Below, piece by piece: positions 34,078 to 41,947 of a stretch of DNA of 64,000 nt. Where the stretch lies: contig DASYAU010000058.1 of NCBI GenBank assembly GCA_036501185.1, positions 1 to 64,000 on the forward strand. The letters run 5' to 3'. Origin of the DNA: Korobacter sp036501185 (GTDB lineage Bacteria; Acidobacteriota; Terriglobia; Terriglobales; Acidobacteriaceae). A program made the position numbers and the translations under genes. The notes under the pieces are model-generated. The model was not told where the DNA came from and made no database searches. It saw nothing but the letters and a program-made list of their open reading frames with translations. Within the stretch, counting starts at the first letter, position 1. Each line of letters begins with the position of its first letter.

Positions 34078-34115
34078 AAATAAAAACCTCTGTGCCTCCG
34101 TGTCTCCGTGGTGGA
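34043..34115. repeat. CCACGGAGACACGGAG palindromic repeat, copy B
   Basis: A 73-nt palindrome: TCCACCACGGAGAC (34043-34056) is mirrored perfectly by GTCTCCGTGGTGGA (34102-34115), around a central GAAAATAAAAACC. It occupies the gap between convergent nfo and map and covers the last 11 codons of nfo. It is similar to copy C and, more distantly, copy A. Confidence 0.85.
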
Positions 34116-34122
34116 AGTTGGT

Positions 34123-34869
34123 TTATGCGGCGGTCAGAATAATCGGCTCGCCCGGCGTGATCACCACCGTGTGCTCGTAGTGTGCCGCCAGCGCCTTGTT
34201 GTGCGTGGACATCGTCCACCCGTCTTCACCCGTCACCGTGCGAGCCGGCTTCGACGAGATGATCGGCTCGACGGCAATCACCATCCCATCGCGCAAAATA
34301 TCTGAGTTCATCGGATGATAGAAATTCGGCACGCTCGGCGGCTCGTGAATCGACCGCCCCACGCCGTGGCCGGTGAGGTCTTTCACTACCGCGAAGCCAT
34401 GCCGCCGCACTTCGCGCTCAATCGCGCGGCCGATTTCATTTACGCGAGTCTCGGCCTTGGCTACTTTCATCGCCTGTTGGAAAGCCGACTTGGCGCATTC
34501 CAGCATCTTGCGTCCTTCTTCGCTGCCTTCGCCGTCGAGTACCACGGTGGTTGCTGAGTCAGCGTAGAAGCCATCGAGCTCTGCTGTCACGTCGAGCTTT
34601 ACGGCGTCGCCCGGCTTGAGCAGGCGCTTGTTCGGCACGCCGTGAACGATCTGGTCATTGACGCTGATGCAGTTGAAGCCCGGAAATTTATAGACAATCT
34701 GCGGCCCTGAGCGCGCGCCCTGCGAGCGCAGGAACTCCGCCCCGATGGCATCCAGCTCGCGCGTGGTGATCCCCGGCTGAGCGGCAGCGCTCATTTTCAA
34801 TATGGCCTGCGCCACCAGCTTGCCAACTCGTTTGAGTCCTTCCAGCTCTTCCTGTGATCGAATCGTCAT
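34123..34869 (-). CDS. map: methionine aminopeptidase, type I
   Basis: Removes the N-terminal methionine from nascent proteins. The 248-residue pita-bread enzyme has all five metal ligands in place: Asp in LDVTAELDGFYADSATT (two Asp), His in DLTGHGVGRSIHEPP, Glu in VIAVEPII, and Glu in HYEHTVVI. The substrate-gate His is in DQIVHGVP. There is no N-terminal SH3-type extension (type Ia). The start is ATG 34869; the longer frame adds 13 residues without family similarity. It is convergent with nfo across repeat copy B, and divergent from leuS. Confidence 0.97.
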   Translation of the reverse strand: MTIRSQEELEGLKRVGKLVAQAILKMSAAAQPGITTRELDAIGAEFLRSQGARSGPQIVYKFPGFNCISVNDQIVHGVPNKRLLKPGDAVKLDVTAELDGFYADSATTVVLDGEGSEEGRKMLECAKSAFQQAMKVAKAETRVNEIGRAIEREVRRHGFAVVKDLTGHGVGRSIHEPPSVPNFYHPMNSDILRDGMVIAVEPIISSKPARTVTGEDGWTMSTHNKALAAHYEHTVVITPGEPIILTAA

Positions 34870-34989
34870 AGCGAGTCCGTCCCACACCGTCCACCCCATC
34901 GAGCGCAACAGAGGCGCTCGCCGGGGACCCCGGTATCGGGGATTGTTAAAATAAGAAGTTTATAGCCTTCTAGAAATAGTTGCAGACCT

Positions 34990-37560
34990 ATGCCTGAAGA
35001 AATCCAGACGACCCAGATGCCGAATGCCGAAGCGCGCCCCGACCGCTACGATCCGCGGACGATTGAAGAGAAGTGGACCGCACAGTGGGCCAACGACCCC
35101 GAGCTCTACGCCTCCGAGCCCCATAGCGACAAGAAAAAGTTCTACGTCCTCGAGATGCTGCCCTATCCCTCCGGCGCGCTCCACATGGGACACGTGCGCA
35201 ACTACTCCATCGGCGACGCGCTTGCCCGCTTCATGTGGATGAGTGGCTACAACGTTCTCCACCCCATGGGGTGGGACTCGTTCGGCCTGCCGGCGGAGAA
35301 CGCGGCGATCAAGAACCAGCGCCAGCCGAAAGAGTGGACGCTCAGCAACATTGCCGCGATGAAGAAGCAGATGAAGCGGCTCGGCTTCGCGTACGACTGG
35401 TCGAAGGAAGTGACCACCTGCCTCCCCGACTACTACCGGTGGAACCAGTGGTTCTTCCTCAAGTTCTACGAGCGCGGCCTGGCCTACAAGCGTAAGAGCA
35501 AAGTGAATTGGTGCCCCGAGTGCGCCACTGTGCTGGCCAATGAGCAGGTGGTGGACAGCTGCTGCTGGCGACACGAAACCACGCGCGTGGAACAACGGGA
35601 GCTTGAGCAATGGTTCTTCCGCATCACCAATTACGCCGAGGAATTGCTCAAGGACCTCGACCAGCTCGAGGGCTGGCCGGAAAAAGTTAAGACGATGCAG
35701 CGCAACTGGATCGGCCGCAGCGAGGGCGCGCTCGTCACATTTAAGCTCGACGGCCCGGCCGGCCCGCATGGCGACAGCATCACCGTGTTCACCACGCGCA
35801 TCGACACGATCTTCGGCGCGACCTCGTTGCAACTCGCGCCTGAGCATCCCATTGCTACGGATTTGATCGCCGGCAATGCCGAACTCCTTGCCTCCGTTGA
35901 AGAGCTGATGGCGCAGCAGCGCGCGGCGAAAGAAGTGGGTGACATAGGCGCCATCGAGAAGCACGGCGTCAACACCGGCGCATTCGCCATCAATCCGTTC
36001 AACGGCGAAAAAGTTCCCATCTGGATCGCCAACTACATCCTGATGGATTACGGCACCGGCGCGATCATGAGCGTGCCGGCGCATGACGAACGCGACTACG
36101 AATTCGCCGAGAAGTACGGTATCGAGAAGCGCGTGGTCGTTCTCCCGCGCCGCGTAGGTGAACCGCCCGCCGCCGGTCAGCCCGAAACCAATGTGCTTCC
36201 GTACAGCGGCACCGACAGCCTGCTCATCAACTCCGGCGAATTTACCGGCCTTCCCGTACAGGAAGCCCTGGTGAAGATGGCGAAGTTTGCCGAAGAACAC
36301 GGGTTCGGCAAAGCCACCGTCACCTATCGCTTAAAGGATTGGGGCATCAGCCGCCAGCGTTACTGGGGCACGCCGATTCCCATGCTGTATTGCGGCAAGT
36401 GCGGGGTTGTGCCGGTGCCCGAACATCAGCTGCCGGTGCTCTTGCCGGAGAACGTCGAGATCACGCTTGCCGGAGGATCGCCGCTTACCCGCGCTGCCGA
36501 CTGGCTCAACACCACCTGCCCCAGGTGCGGCGGTCCCGCCACGCGCGACACCGACACCATGGACACCTTCGTCGATTCGTCCTGGTACTTCTATCGCTAC
36601 ACGAACCCGCAGCTCACCACCGCGCCGGTGGACACCAAGACCATCGATTACTGGTTCCCCATCGACCAGTACATCGGCGGCGTGGAGCACGCCATCCTGC
36701 ACCTTATTTATTCGCGCTTCTGGACGAAAGTGATGCGCGACTTGGGGCTTGTGCACAACAGCGAGCCCGTCACTCGCCTCTTTACCCAGGGCATGGTGAT
36801 TAAAGACGGCGCGAAAATGTCGAAGTCGCTTGGTAACCTCGTATCGCCCGATGACATGGTCGCGCGCTACGGAGCCGACGCCACCCGCATGTACACGCTC
36901 TTCGCCGCGCCGCCCGATCGCGACATGGATTGGCAGGATGCCGGCGTCGAAGGCGTGAGCCGCTTCCTCGCCCGCGTCTACCGGTTGATCGCGCAGAACC
37001 CGATGGCTAACTGCGGAGCATCGAACTACAGCCTCGGTGATCTTTCTCCGCAAGGGAAGAAGGTCGCGCGCAAGCTGCACCAGACCATCAAGCGCATCAC
37101 GGACGAACTTAACGGCCGCTGGCACTTCAATACCTGCGTCGCCGCGTTGATGGAGTTCGTGAACGAGTGCTATGCCGCGCCTGAACTCTTCGCCTCACCG
37201 AAACCCGGCGTCGAGCAGACCTTCGTCTCCGACGCGCAGCGCAAGCTTGTGCTCTTGCTCCAGCCCTTCGCGCCGTACCTCGCCCACGAGATGTGGACGA
37301 TGCTCGGCGAACAGGGAAATCTTCTCCGCGCTCCGTGGCCGAAGTATGACCCTGCGCTCGCGAAGGAAGAAGTCGTCGAAATTGTCGTCCAGGTAAACGG
37401 TAAAATCCGCAGCAAGCTCACCGTCTCCACCGATGCCACCGACGACGAAGTGAAAGCGCTCGCCCTCGCCGACGAAAAAGTGAGGGCCGCGATCGAAGGC
37501 AAGGAGATCGTGAAGATCGTGGTCGTGCCGCGCAAGCTGGTGAACATCGTGGTGAAGTAA
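34990..37560 (+). CDS. leuS: leucyl-tRNA synthetase
   Basis: Class Ia aminoacyl-tRNA synthetase charging tRNA-Leu. The 856-residue enzyme has the ATP-binding PSGALHMGHVRNYSIGDALARF (HIGH-type HMGH, about residues 60-80), zinc/connecting elements (CPECATVLANEQV), an editing domain with TTRIDTIFGATSLQLAPEHP and the conserved Asp in MSVPAHDERD, LKDWGISRQRYWGTPIP, the KMSKSLGN signature (about residue 615), and a C-terminal RNA-binding domain ending IVKIVVVPRKLVNIVV. No T-box or leader peptide is apparent upstream. Repeat copy C follows the stop codon directly. Confidence 0.98.
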   Translation: MPEEIQTTQMPNAEARPDRYDPRTIEEKWTAQWANDPELYASEPHSDKKKFYVLEMLPYPSGALHMGHVRNYSIGDALARFMWMSGYNVLHPMGWDSFGLPAENAAIKNQRQPKEWTLSNIAAMKKQMKRLGFAYDWSKEVTTCLPDYYRWNQWFFLKFYERGLAYKRKSKVNWCPECATVLANEQVVDSCCWRHETTRVEQRELEQWFFRITNYAEELLKDLDQLEGWPEKVKTMQRNWIGRSEGALVTFKLDGPAGPHGDSITVFTTRIDTIFGATSLQLAPEHPIATDLIAGNAELLASVEELMAQQRAAKEVGDIGAIEKHGVNTGAFAINPFNGEKVPIWIANYILMDYGTGAIMSVPAHDERDYEFAEKYGIEKRVVVLPRRVGEPPAAGQPETNVLPYSGTDSLLINSGEFTGLPVQEALVKMAKFAEEHGFGKATVTYRLKDWGISRQRYWGTPIPMLYCGKCGVVPVPEHQLPVLLPENVEITLAGGSPLTRAADWLNTTCPRCGGPATRDTDTMDTFVDSSWYFYRYTNPQLTTAPVDTKTIDYWFPIDQYIGGVEHAILHLIYSRFWTKVMRDLGLVHNSEPVTRLFTQGMVIKDGAKMSKSLGNLVSPDDMVARYGADATRMYTLFAAPPDRDMDWQDAGVEGVSRFLARVYRLIAQNPMANCGASNYSLGDLSPQGKKVARKLHQTIKRITDELNGRWHFNTCVAALMEFVNECYAAPELFASPKPGVEQTFVSDAQRKLVLLLQPFAPYLAHEMWTMLGEQGNLLRAPWPKYDPALAKEEVVEIVVQVNGKIRSKLTVSTDATDDEVKALALADEKVRAAIEGKEIVKIVVVPRKLVNIVVK

Positions 37561-37564
37561 ACGT

Positions 37565-37627
37565 CCACCACGGAGACACCGAGACACGGAGATGGTTACA
37601 GCTCTCGGTCTCCGAGTCTCCGTCGTA
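37565..37627. repeat. CCACGGAGACACGGAG palindromic repeat, copy C
   Basis: ACGGAGACACCGAGACACGG (from 37570) mirrors CTCGGTCTCCGAGTCTCCGT (37604-37623) around TGGTTACAG. It sits 4 nt after the leuS stop and 12 nt before the next gene, in the same position relative to a 3' gene end as copies A and B. Confidence 0.85.
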
Positions 37628-37638
37628 GGTTTTGAAGG

Positions 37639-38106
37639 ATGATGCTTCCCGCCGCCGTGCTTCTCGACAACGTTCGCAGCATGTATAACGTTGGCGCATT
37701 CTTCCGCGCCGCGGACGGCGTTTCCCTTCAAAAGCTCTGCCTGTGCGGAATTACCGCACATCCGCCGAAAAAAGCAATCGCGAAAACCGCGTTGGGCGCC
37801 GAAGAGGCCGTTCCGTGGGAGCACGATTGGGATTGTGTCCACGCGGCCGAACGTTTGCGCGCGGACGGCTATGAACTCGTCGCCATCGAGACCGGCCCGC
37901 AGGCGGTCGATCTCTTTGAATGGCAGCCGAAATTTCCTGTCGCCGTCATGTTCGGCCACGAGGTCGACGGCCTGAACTCCGCGCTCATGGCGATCGCCGA
38001 CATGCACGTCCGCATCCCCATGCTCGGCCAGAAGAAATCGTTGAACGTCGCCACCGCCGGCGGCGTTGTACTTTATGAACTTTTGAGAAAATTCCGCGGA
38101 CTTTAA
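37639..38106 (+). CDS. SpoU/TrmH-family RNA 2'-O-methyltransferase
   Basis: A 155-residue SPOUT methyltransferase, minimal catalytic domain only. The family motifs are motif 1 LDNVRSMYNVGAFFRAADG (Asn and Arg for catalysis), motif 2 VMFGHEVDGLN, and motif 3 IPMLGQKKSLNVATAGGVVLYEL, which forms the SAM-binding trefoil knot. There is no N-terminal substrate-binding domain, so it resembles short TrmL/TrmH-like forms, and the target (tRNA or rRNA) cannot be assigned. It lies 78 nt after leuS behind repeat copy C. Its stop overlaps the convergent oxyR stop by 4 nt. Confidence 0.88.
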   Translation: MMLPAAVLLDNVRSMYNVGAFFRAADGVSLQKLCLCGITAHPPKKAIAKTALGAEEAVPWEHDWDCVHAAERLRADGYELVAIETGPQAVDLFEWQPKFPVAVMFGHEVDGLNSALMAIADMHVRIPMLGQKKSLNVATAGGVVLYELLRKFRGL

Positions 38107-38990
38107 GCCGCGCGTGTCCCGCAGGCCTCGCGCATTTGTTTCATCAGTAGCCGCTGAGCGCGACTTTGATAATGATGGCGCGCGGTCACAATGCCTACTT
38201 TGCGCGTGCTGTGCTTCCCCATGATCGGAATAAATTTGCAGCCCGCGTATGGTTGCACTGCCATCGCCGGCACCGCTGAAACACCCATGCCCGCCGACAC
38301 CATCGCCAGGATCGTCGCAAATTGGCCGCTCTCAAACACCACGCTGGGCGACATCTTCGATTTGTGGCACGCCGCAATCACGCTGTCGCGAAAGCAGTGG
38401 CCTTCTTTCAGAAGCAAGAACGGCTCGCGGTTCAAATCTGCCAGGCTGATGGATCGCCGCCCCGCGCGGCGATGCTTCTCCGGCACTACGGCATAGAATT
38501 TTTCCTCGAACAGCTCCTCGCTGATCAGCTCGCTGCCCTCAATCGGAAGCGCCACAATCGCCATATCGATCGTGCCATCGTGCAGTCGCTGCAGCAGGGT
38601 TGGTGTAATGTCCTCCACAATCTTTACCGACACCCGCGGATGTCGCACCGCAAATCCATCCAGCAATCGCGGAAGTAGGTAGGCCGCGATGGTGGGAATA
38701 ATCCCGACTACGACTTCGCCCTCTTCGTTGCCGGTCATCTCCAGCAGTTCGGTCTTGGCTTCTTCCAACTCGCGCAGAATTCGTTCTGCTTTCGGCAGAA
38801 AGGCCTTACCAAAGACAGTGAGCTTGGCCGAACGCGGCAGGCGGTCGAAGAGCCGGGCGCCCAGCTCTGCCTCGAGTTTCAAGATCTGCTGCGAGAGGGA
38901 AGGCTGGGCTACGTGCTCCACCTCGGAAGCGCGCGTAAACGTGCCATGCCGCGCGATCGCGCAGAAATACCGGAGCTGGTGAACTTCCAA
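38103..38990 (-). CDS. oxyR: OxyR-type LysR-family peroxide regulator
   Basis: LysR-type regulator of the peroxide response. The 295-residue protein has the N-terminal winged helix (HQLRYFCAIARHGTFTRASEVEHVAQPSLSQQI) and the effector domain. The two redox cysteines of OxyR are present with the diagnostic spacing: GHCFRDSVIAACHKSK (nine residues apart, as Cys199/Cys208 of the E. coli protein). The start is TTG 38990 with a perfect GGAGG six nt upstream. It is transcribed divergently from katG, and the 92-nt gap carries an OxyR-style site. This combination strongly supports OxyR over other LysR proteins. Confidence 0.93.
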   Translation of the reverse strand: MEVHQLRYFCAIARHGTFTRASEVEHVAQPSLSQQILKLEAELGARLFDRLPRSAKLTVFGKAFLPKAERILRELEEAKTELLEMTGNEEGEVVVGIIPTIAAYLLPRLLDGFAVRHPRVSVKIVEDITPTLLQRLHDGTIDMAIVALPIEGSELISEELFEEKFYAVVPEKHRRAGRRSISLADLNREPFLLLKEGHCFRDSVIAACHKSKMSPSVVFESGQFATILAMVSAGMGVSAVPAMAVQPYAGCKFIPIMGKHSTRKVGIVTARHHYQSRAQRLLMKQMREACGTRAA

Positions 38991-39009
38991 AAAATGCCTC
39001 CAAATGCTA

Positions 39010-39046
39010 AGACGCGTTACCTATGGACTTCATAGGAAACATATAT
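39010..39046. promoter_or_regulatory. OxyR-type operator between oxyR and katG
   Basis: CCTATG-GACTT-CATAGG (39020-39036) gives CTAT-N7-ATAG, the centre of the OxyR tetramer site ATAG-N7-CTAT-N7-ATAG-N7-CTAT. The right outer element at 39043-39046 is ATAT (3 of 4) and the left one at 39010-39013 is AGAC (2 of 4). A possible katG -10, TATATT (39042-39047), overlaps the right edge. Confidence 0.7.
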
Positions 39047-39082
39047 TTTACCTCTGGGCATCCCGGGCAGGAAACTGGTGAG

Positions 39083-41341
39083 ATGGAAAATGAACTTATT
39101 GCGACAGTGAAAGCCCCTGTTCCCGGAAACCAGCAACACACCTTGGACGAAGCGAAGTGCCCGGTCGGCGCCCACACTTTGGCCGGCGCCCGCAGTAACG
39201 CCAACTGGTGGCCCAACCAGCTCAACGTCAATATCCTGCACCAACACTCCCCGGCCTCCGATCCCATGGGCGAGGAGTTCAATTATGCCGCGGAATTCAA
39301 GACCCTCGACCTGAACGCGGTGGTCAAAGATCTTCAGCATCTCATGACCGACTCGCAGCCATGGTGGCCCGCCGATTTCGGGCACTACGGCCCGTTCTTC
39401 ATCCGCATGGCCTGGCACAGCGCCGGCACATATCGCATTGGCGATGGCCGCGGTGGCGCAGGCGCAGGCGAACAACGTTTTGCTCCACTCAATAGCTGGC
39501 CCGACAACGGCAACCTCGACAAGGCACGTCGCCTGCTCTGGCCCATTAAGCAAAAATACGGCCGCAAGATTTCTTGGGCCGATCTCATGATCCTGGCCGG
39601 CAACGTTGCGCTCGAATCCATGGGCTTCAAGACCTTTGGTTTCGGGGGCGGACGCGAAGACATTTGGGAGCCCGGCAACGACATCTACTGGGGTCCCGAA
39701 GGCAAGTGGCTCGACGACAAGCGCTACACGGGCGAGCGCGATCTCGAGAACCCTCTTGCCGCCGTGCAGATGGGACTTATCTACGTGAACCCGGAAGGCC
39801 CGAACGGCAAGCCCGATCCCGCTTCCTCGGCGCGCGACATCCGCGAAACGTTCGCCCGCATGGCCATGAATGACGAAGAAACCGTCGCCCTCATCGCCGG
39901 TGGACACACCTTCGGCAAGACCCACGGCGCGGGCGTCCCCACGGAATACGTCGGTCCTGAACCGGAAGGCGCCGACATCGAAGACCAGGGTCTCGGCTGG
40001 AAAAATAAATTAGGCGCCGGCCACGGCAATCACACCATCACCAGCGGCCTCGAAGGAATCTGGACCACGCAGCCCACCAAGTGGGACAACAACTTCTTCG
40101 AAAATCTGTTTGGCTTCGAGTGGGAACCCGACAAGAGCCCTGCAGGCGCCAACCAATGGAAGCCCAAGAACGGCGCGGGTAATGGCTCCGTCCCCGATCC
40201 GCACGATAAGTCGAAGCGCCACGCGCCCACCATGCTCACTTCTGACCTAGCGCTGCGCGTCGATCCCATTTACGAACCGATTGCCAGGCGCTTCTACGAA
40301 CATCCACAGGAGTTCGCCGACGCATTCGCCAAGGCGTGGTTTAAGCTCACGCACCGCGATATGGGTCCGCTACCGCGCTATCTTGGCCCGCTCGTTCCCA
40401 AGGAAGCACAGCTCTGGCAGGATCCTGTTCCGCCGGTCGATCACGAACTGATTGGCGAAAAGGAAATTGCCGATCTCAAGGCGAAGATCCTCGCTTCTGG
40501 CCTCTCGATCTCGCAACTTGTCACCACCGCGTGGGCTTCCGCGGCATCGTTCCGCGGCTCCGATAAGCGTGGCGGTGCCAATGGCGCGCGCATTCGTCTC
40601 ACTCCGCAAAAGGACTGGGAAGTGAACCAGCCTGCTCAGTTGGCAAAGGTGCTGCCGGTGCTCGAGAAGATCCAGAAGGACTTCAACAGCTCGGCCGGCA
40701 AGAAGAAGGTATCGCTCGCTGACGTCATCGTTCTGGGCGGGTCCGCAGCGGTCGAAGAAGCGGCGAAGAAGGGCGGCCACAGCGTCAAGGTCCCATTCTC
40801 GCCGGGTCGCACGGACGCCTCGCAGGAGAACACCGACGTTCAATCCTTCTCCGTGATGGAGCTGAAGGCCGACGGCTTCCGCAACTACTACGGCAAGGCG
40901 CAGCCACGTCCCGCCGAGGAAATGCTCGTGGACAAAGCCCAGCTCCTCAGGCTGAGCGCTCCCGAGATGACCGTCCTCGTCGGTGGCCTGCGCGTACTCG
41001 GCGCCAACTACGCGGGTACGAAGCATGGCGTCTTCACCAAGAACCCGGGTACGTTGACGAATGATTTCTTCGTCAACCTGCTCGACATGCACACCAAGTG
41101 GCAGCCGTCGTCGCAAAAAGGCGTGTACGAAGGCGTGGATGCGAAGACAGGTGAGAAGAAGTGGACCGGCACGCGGGTCGACCTGATCTTCGGCTCGCAC
41201 TCGCAACTCCGCGCACTCGCCGAGGTCTATGCCCAGAACGACTCGAAAGAGAAGTTCGTGCACGACTTCGCCGCGGCGTTCGGCAAGGTGATGAGCCTCG
41301 ACCGCTACGACCTGGCAAGAAAGAAGGCAGCCGCCAACTAG
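39083..41341 (+). CDS. katG: catalase-peroxidase KatG
   Basis: Bifunctional haem catalase-peroxidase that removes hydrogen peroxide. The 752-residue protein shows the distal site FFIRMAWHSAGTYRIGDGRGG (Arg, Trp, His), the Tyr of the Met-Tyr-Trp adduct in MGLIYVNPEGP, and the proximal haem ligand His in ALIAGGHTFGKTHG. The duplicated C-terminal half (about 420-740) lacks haem ligands, as usual. I start at ATG 39083 rather than ATG 39023: the upstream ATG falls inside the OxyR operator, and family members begin near MENEL. A hairpin terminator follows. Confidence 0.98.
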   Translation: MENELIATVKAPVPGNQQHTLDEAKCPVGAHTLAGARSNANWWPNQLNVNILHQHSPASDPMGEEFNYAAEFKTLDLNAVVKDLQHLMTDSQPWWPADFGHYGPFFIRMAWHSAGTYRIGDGRGGAGAGEQRFAPLNSWPDNGNLDKARRLLWPIKQKYGRKISWADLMILAGNVALESMGFKTFGFGGGREDIWEPGNDIYWGPEGKWLDDKRYTGERDLENPLAAVQMGLIYVNPEGPNGKPDPASSARDIRETFARMAMNDEETVALIAGGHTFGKTHGAGVPTEYVGPEPEGADIEDQGLGWKNKLGAGHGNHTITSGLEGIWTTQPTKWDNNFFENLFGFEWEPDKSPAGANQWKPKNGAGNGSVPDPHDKSKRHAPTMLTSDLALRVDPIYEPIARRFYEHPQEFADAFAKAWFKLTHRDMGPLPRYLGPLVPKEAQLWQDPVPPVDHELIGEKEIADLKAKILASGLSISQLVTTAWASAASFRGSDKRGGANGARIRLTPQKDWEVNQPAQLAKVLPVLEKIQKDFNSSAGKKKVSLADVIVLGGSAAVEEAAKKGGHSVKVPFSPGRTDASQENTDVQSFSVMELKADGFRNYYGKAQPRPAEEMLVDKAQLLRLSAPEMTVLVGGLRVLGANYAGTKHGVFTKNPGTLTNDFFVNLLDMHTKWQPSSQKGVYEGVDAKTGEKKWTGTRVDLIFGSHSQLRALAEVYAQNDSKEKFVHDFAAAFGKVMSLDRYDLARKKAAAN

Positions 41342-41356
41342 TCAACGCACCAAGAA

Positions 41357-41394
41357 GGGGAAGCGCGCCGTCCACTGGACGCCCGCGCTTCCCC
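41357..41394 (+). terminator. hairpin after katG
   Basis: An 11-bp perfect stem GGGGAAGCGCG (41357-41367) with CGCGCTTCCCC (41384-41394) encloses a nested CGTCC/GGACG hairpin. It lies 15 nt after the katG stop. The T-run is poor (CGTTCT), so it may act by stability alone. Confidence 0.6.
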
Positions 41395-41439
41395 CGTTCT
41401 ACGATGCACAGCACATTTGCTCGACCGCGGGAGTTCCTC

Positions 41440-41715
41440 GTGCCTAACATGCATCGCAAGGCCAACCACCAGGCGATCATCCAGCGCATCGAGGCCGATG
41501 TCGATATCGGTTTTGTATTAGTGGATGAAGCCCGCGCCTACCGCCTCTCCGGCCAGCCCGAATTCAGTCAGCGCGCTCTCGAGAATGCTGCCGAAATCGT
41601 CACCGACATCGAACGCCGGCTCGCGGAGCAGGGTAACGGCGATGCCGCGGCGTTTCTTCCGCTGCTTGAAGAATTACGCAAGCAGGTCGCTGACGCAGCG
41701 CGGGATGAGGCCTGA
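41440..41715 (+). CDS. small helical hypothetical protein
   Basis: A 91-residue protein of unrecognised family. It is predicted to be all-helical with a basic start (MHRKANHQAIIQRIEADVDIGFVL), then DEARAYRLSGQPEFSQRALENAAEIVTDIERRLAEQ, which resembles a short helical-hairpin repeat, and LLEELRKQVADAARDEA at the end. I chose GTG 41440: GGGAG lies 6-7 nt upstream, whereas the in-frame ATG at 41449 and the upstream ATG 41404 have weaker signals. It stands 98 nt after katG and its hairpin; a role in the peroxide response is not supported. Confidence 0.6.
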   Translation: MPNMHRKANHQAIIQRIEADVDIGFVLVDEARAYRLSGQPEFSQRALENAAEIVTDIERRLAEQGNGDAAAFLPLLEELRKQVADAARDEA

Positions 41716-41782
41716 TCCGTCTTCATTTTTTCTTAGTCAAATCGGTTTCGTGTGCTCTCGAATGAGAATGCGTCAGTACGAG

Positions 41783-41947
41783 TTATCCCATTCCGAGGTC
41801 GTCGGAGCTCTCCAGGGGCGTTCCGCACACGCGGCAGATCAGCGCTGAACAGTCGCCGCAGGTCAGCGGATCGTGGACTTCCTTGGCGCATCGTGCGCAA
41901 TAGAACAGCGCCGGTGTTTCTTCTTTAGCTTTGCCGTCTTCAGCCAT
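41783..41947 (-). CDS. 54-residue zinc-ribbon protein
   Basis: A short gene whose ATG (41947) directly follows the stop of the SpoIIE-type phosphatase (41948-41950), so translation is probably coupled. The product begins MAEDGKAKEETPALFYCARC and has cysteine pairs C-A-R-C, C-G-D-C and C-R-V-C, with a HDPLTCGDC stretch between, i.e. a treble-clef or double zinc-ribbon of about 35 residues. The acidic tail is ESSDDLGMG. The amino-acid and codon use fit the neighbours. The function is unknown; an accessory of the phosphatase is possible. Confidence 0.75.
   Translation of the reverse strand: MAEDGKAKEETPALFYCARCAKEVHDPLTCGDCSALICRVCGTPLESSDDLGMG

Noticed and set aside
34960..36300. 446-residue ORF antisense to leuS
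   Set aside because: Shadow of leuS; the leuS protein is complete with HMGH and KMSKS motifs.
39023..39082. Upstream ATG of katG as start codon
   Set aside because: It lies within the OxyR-type palindrome and adds 20 residues atypical of the family; ATG 39083 fits better.
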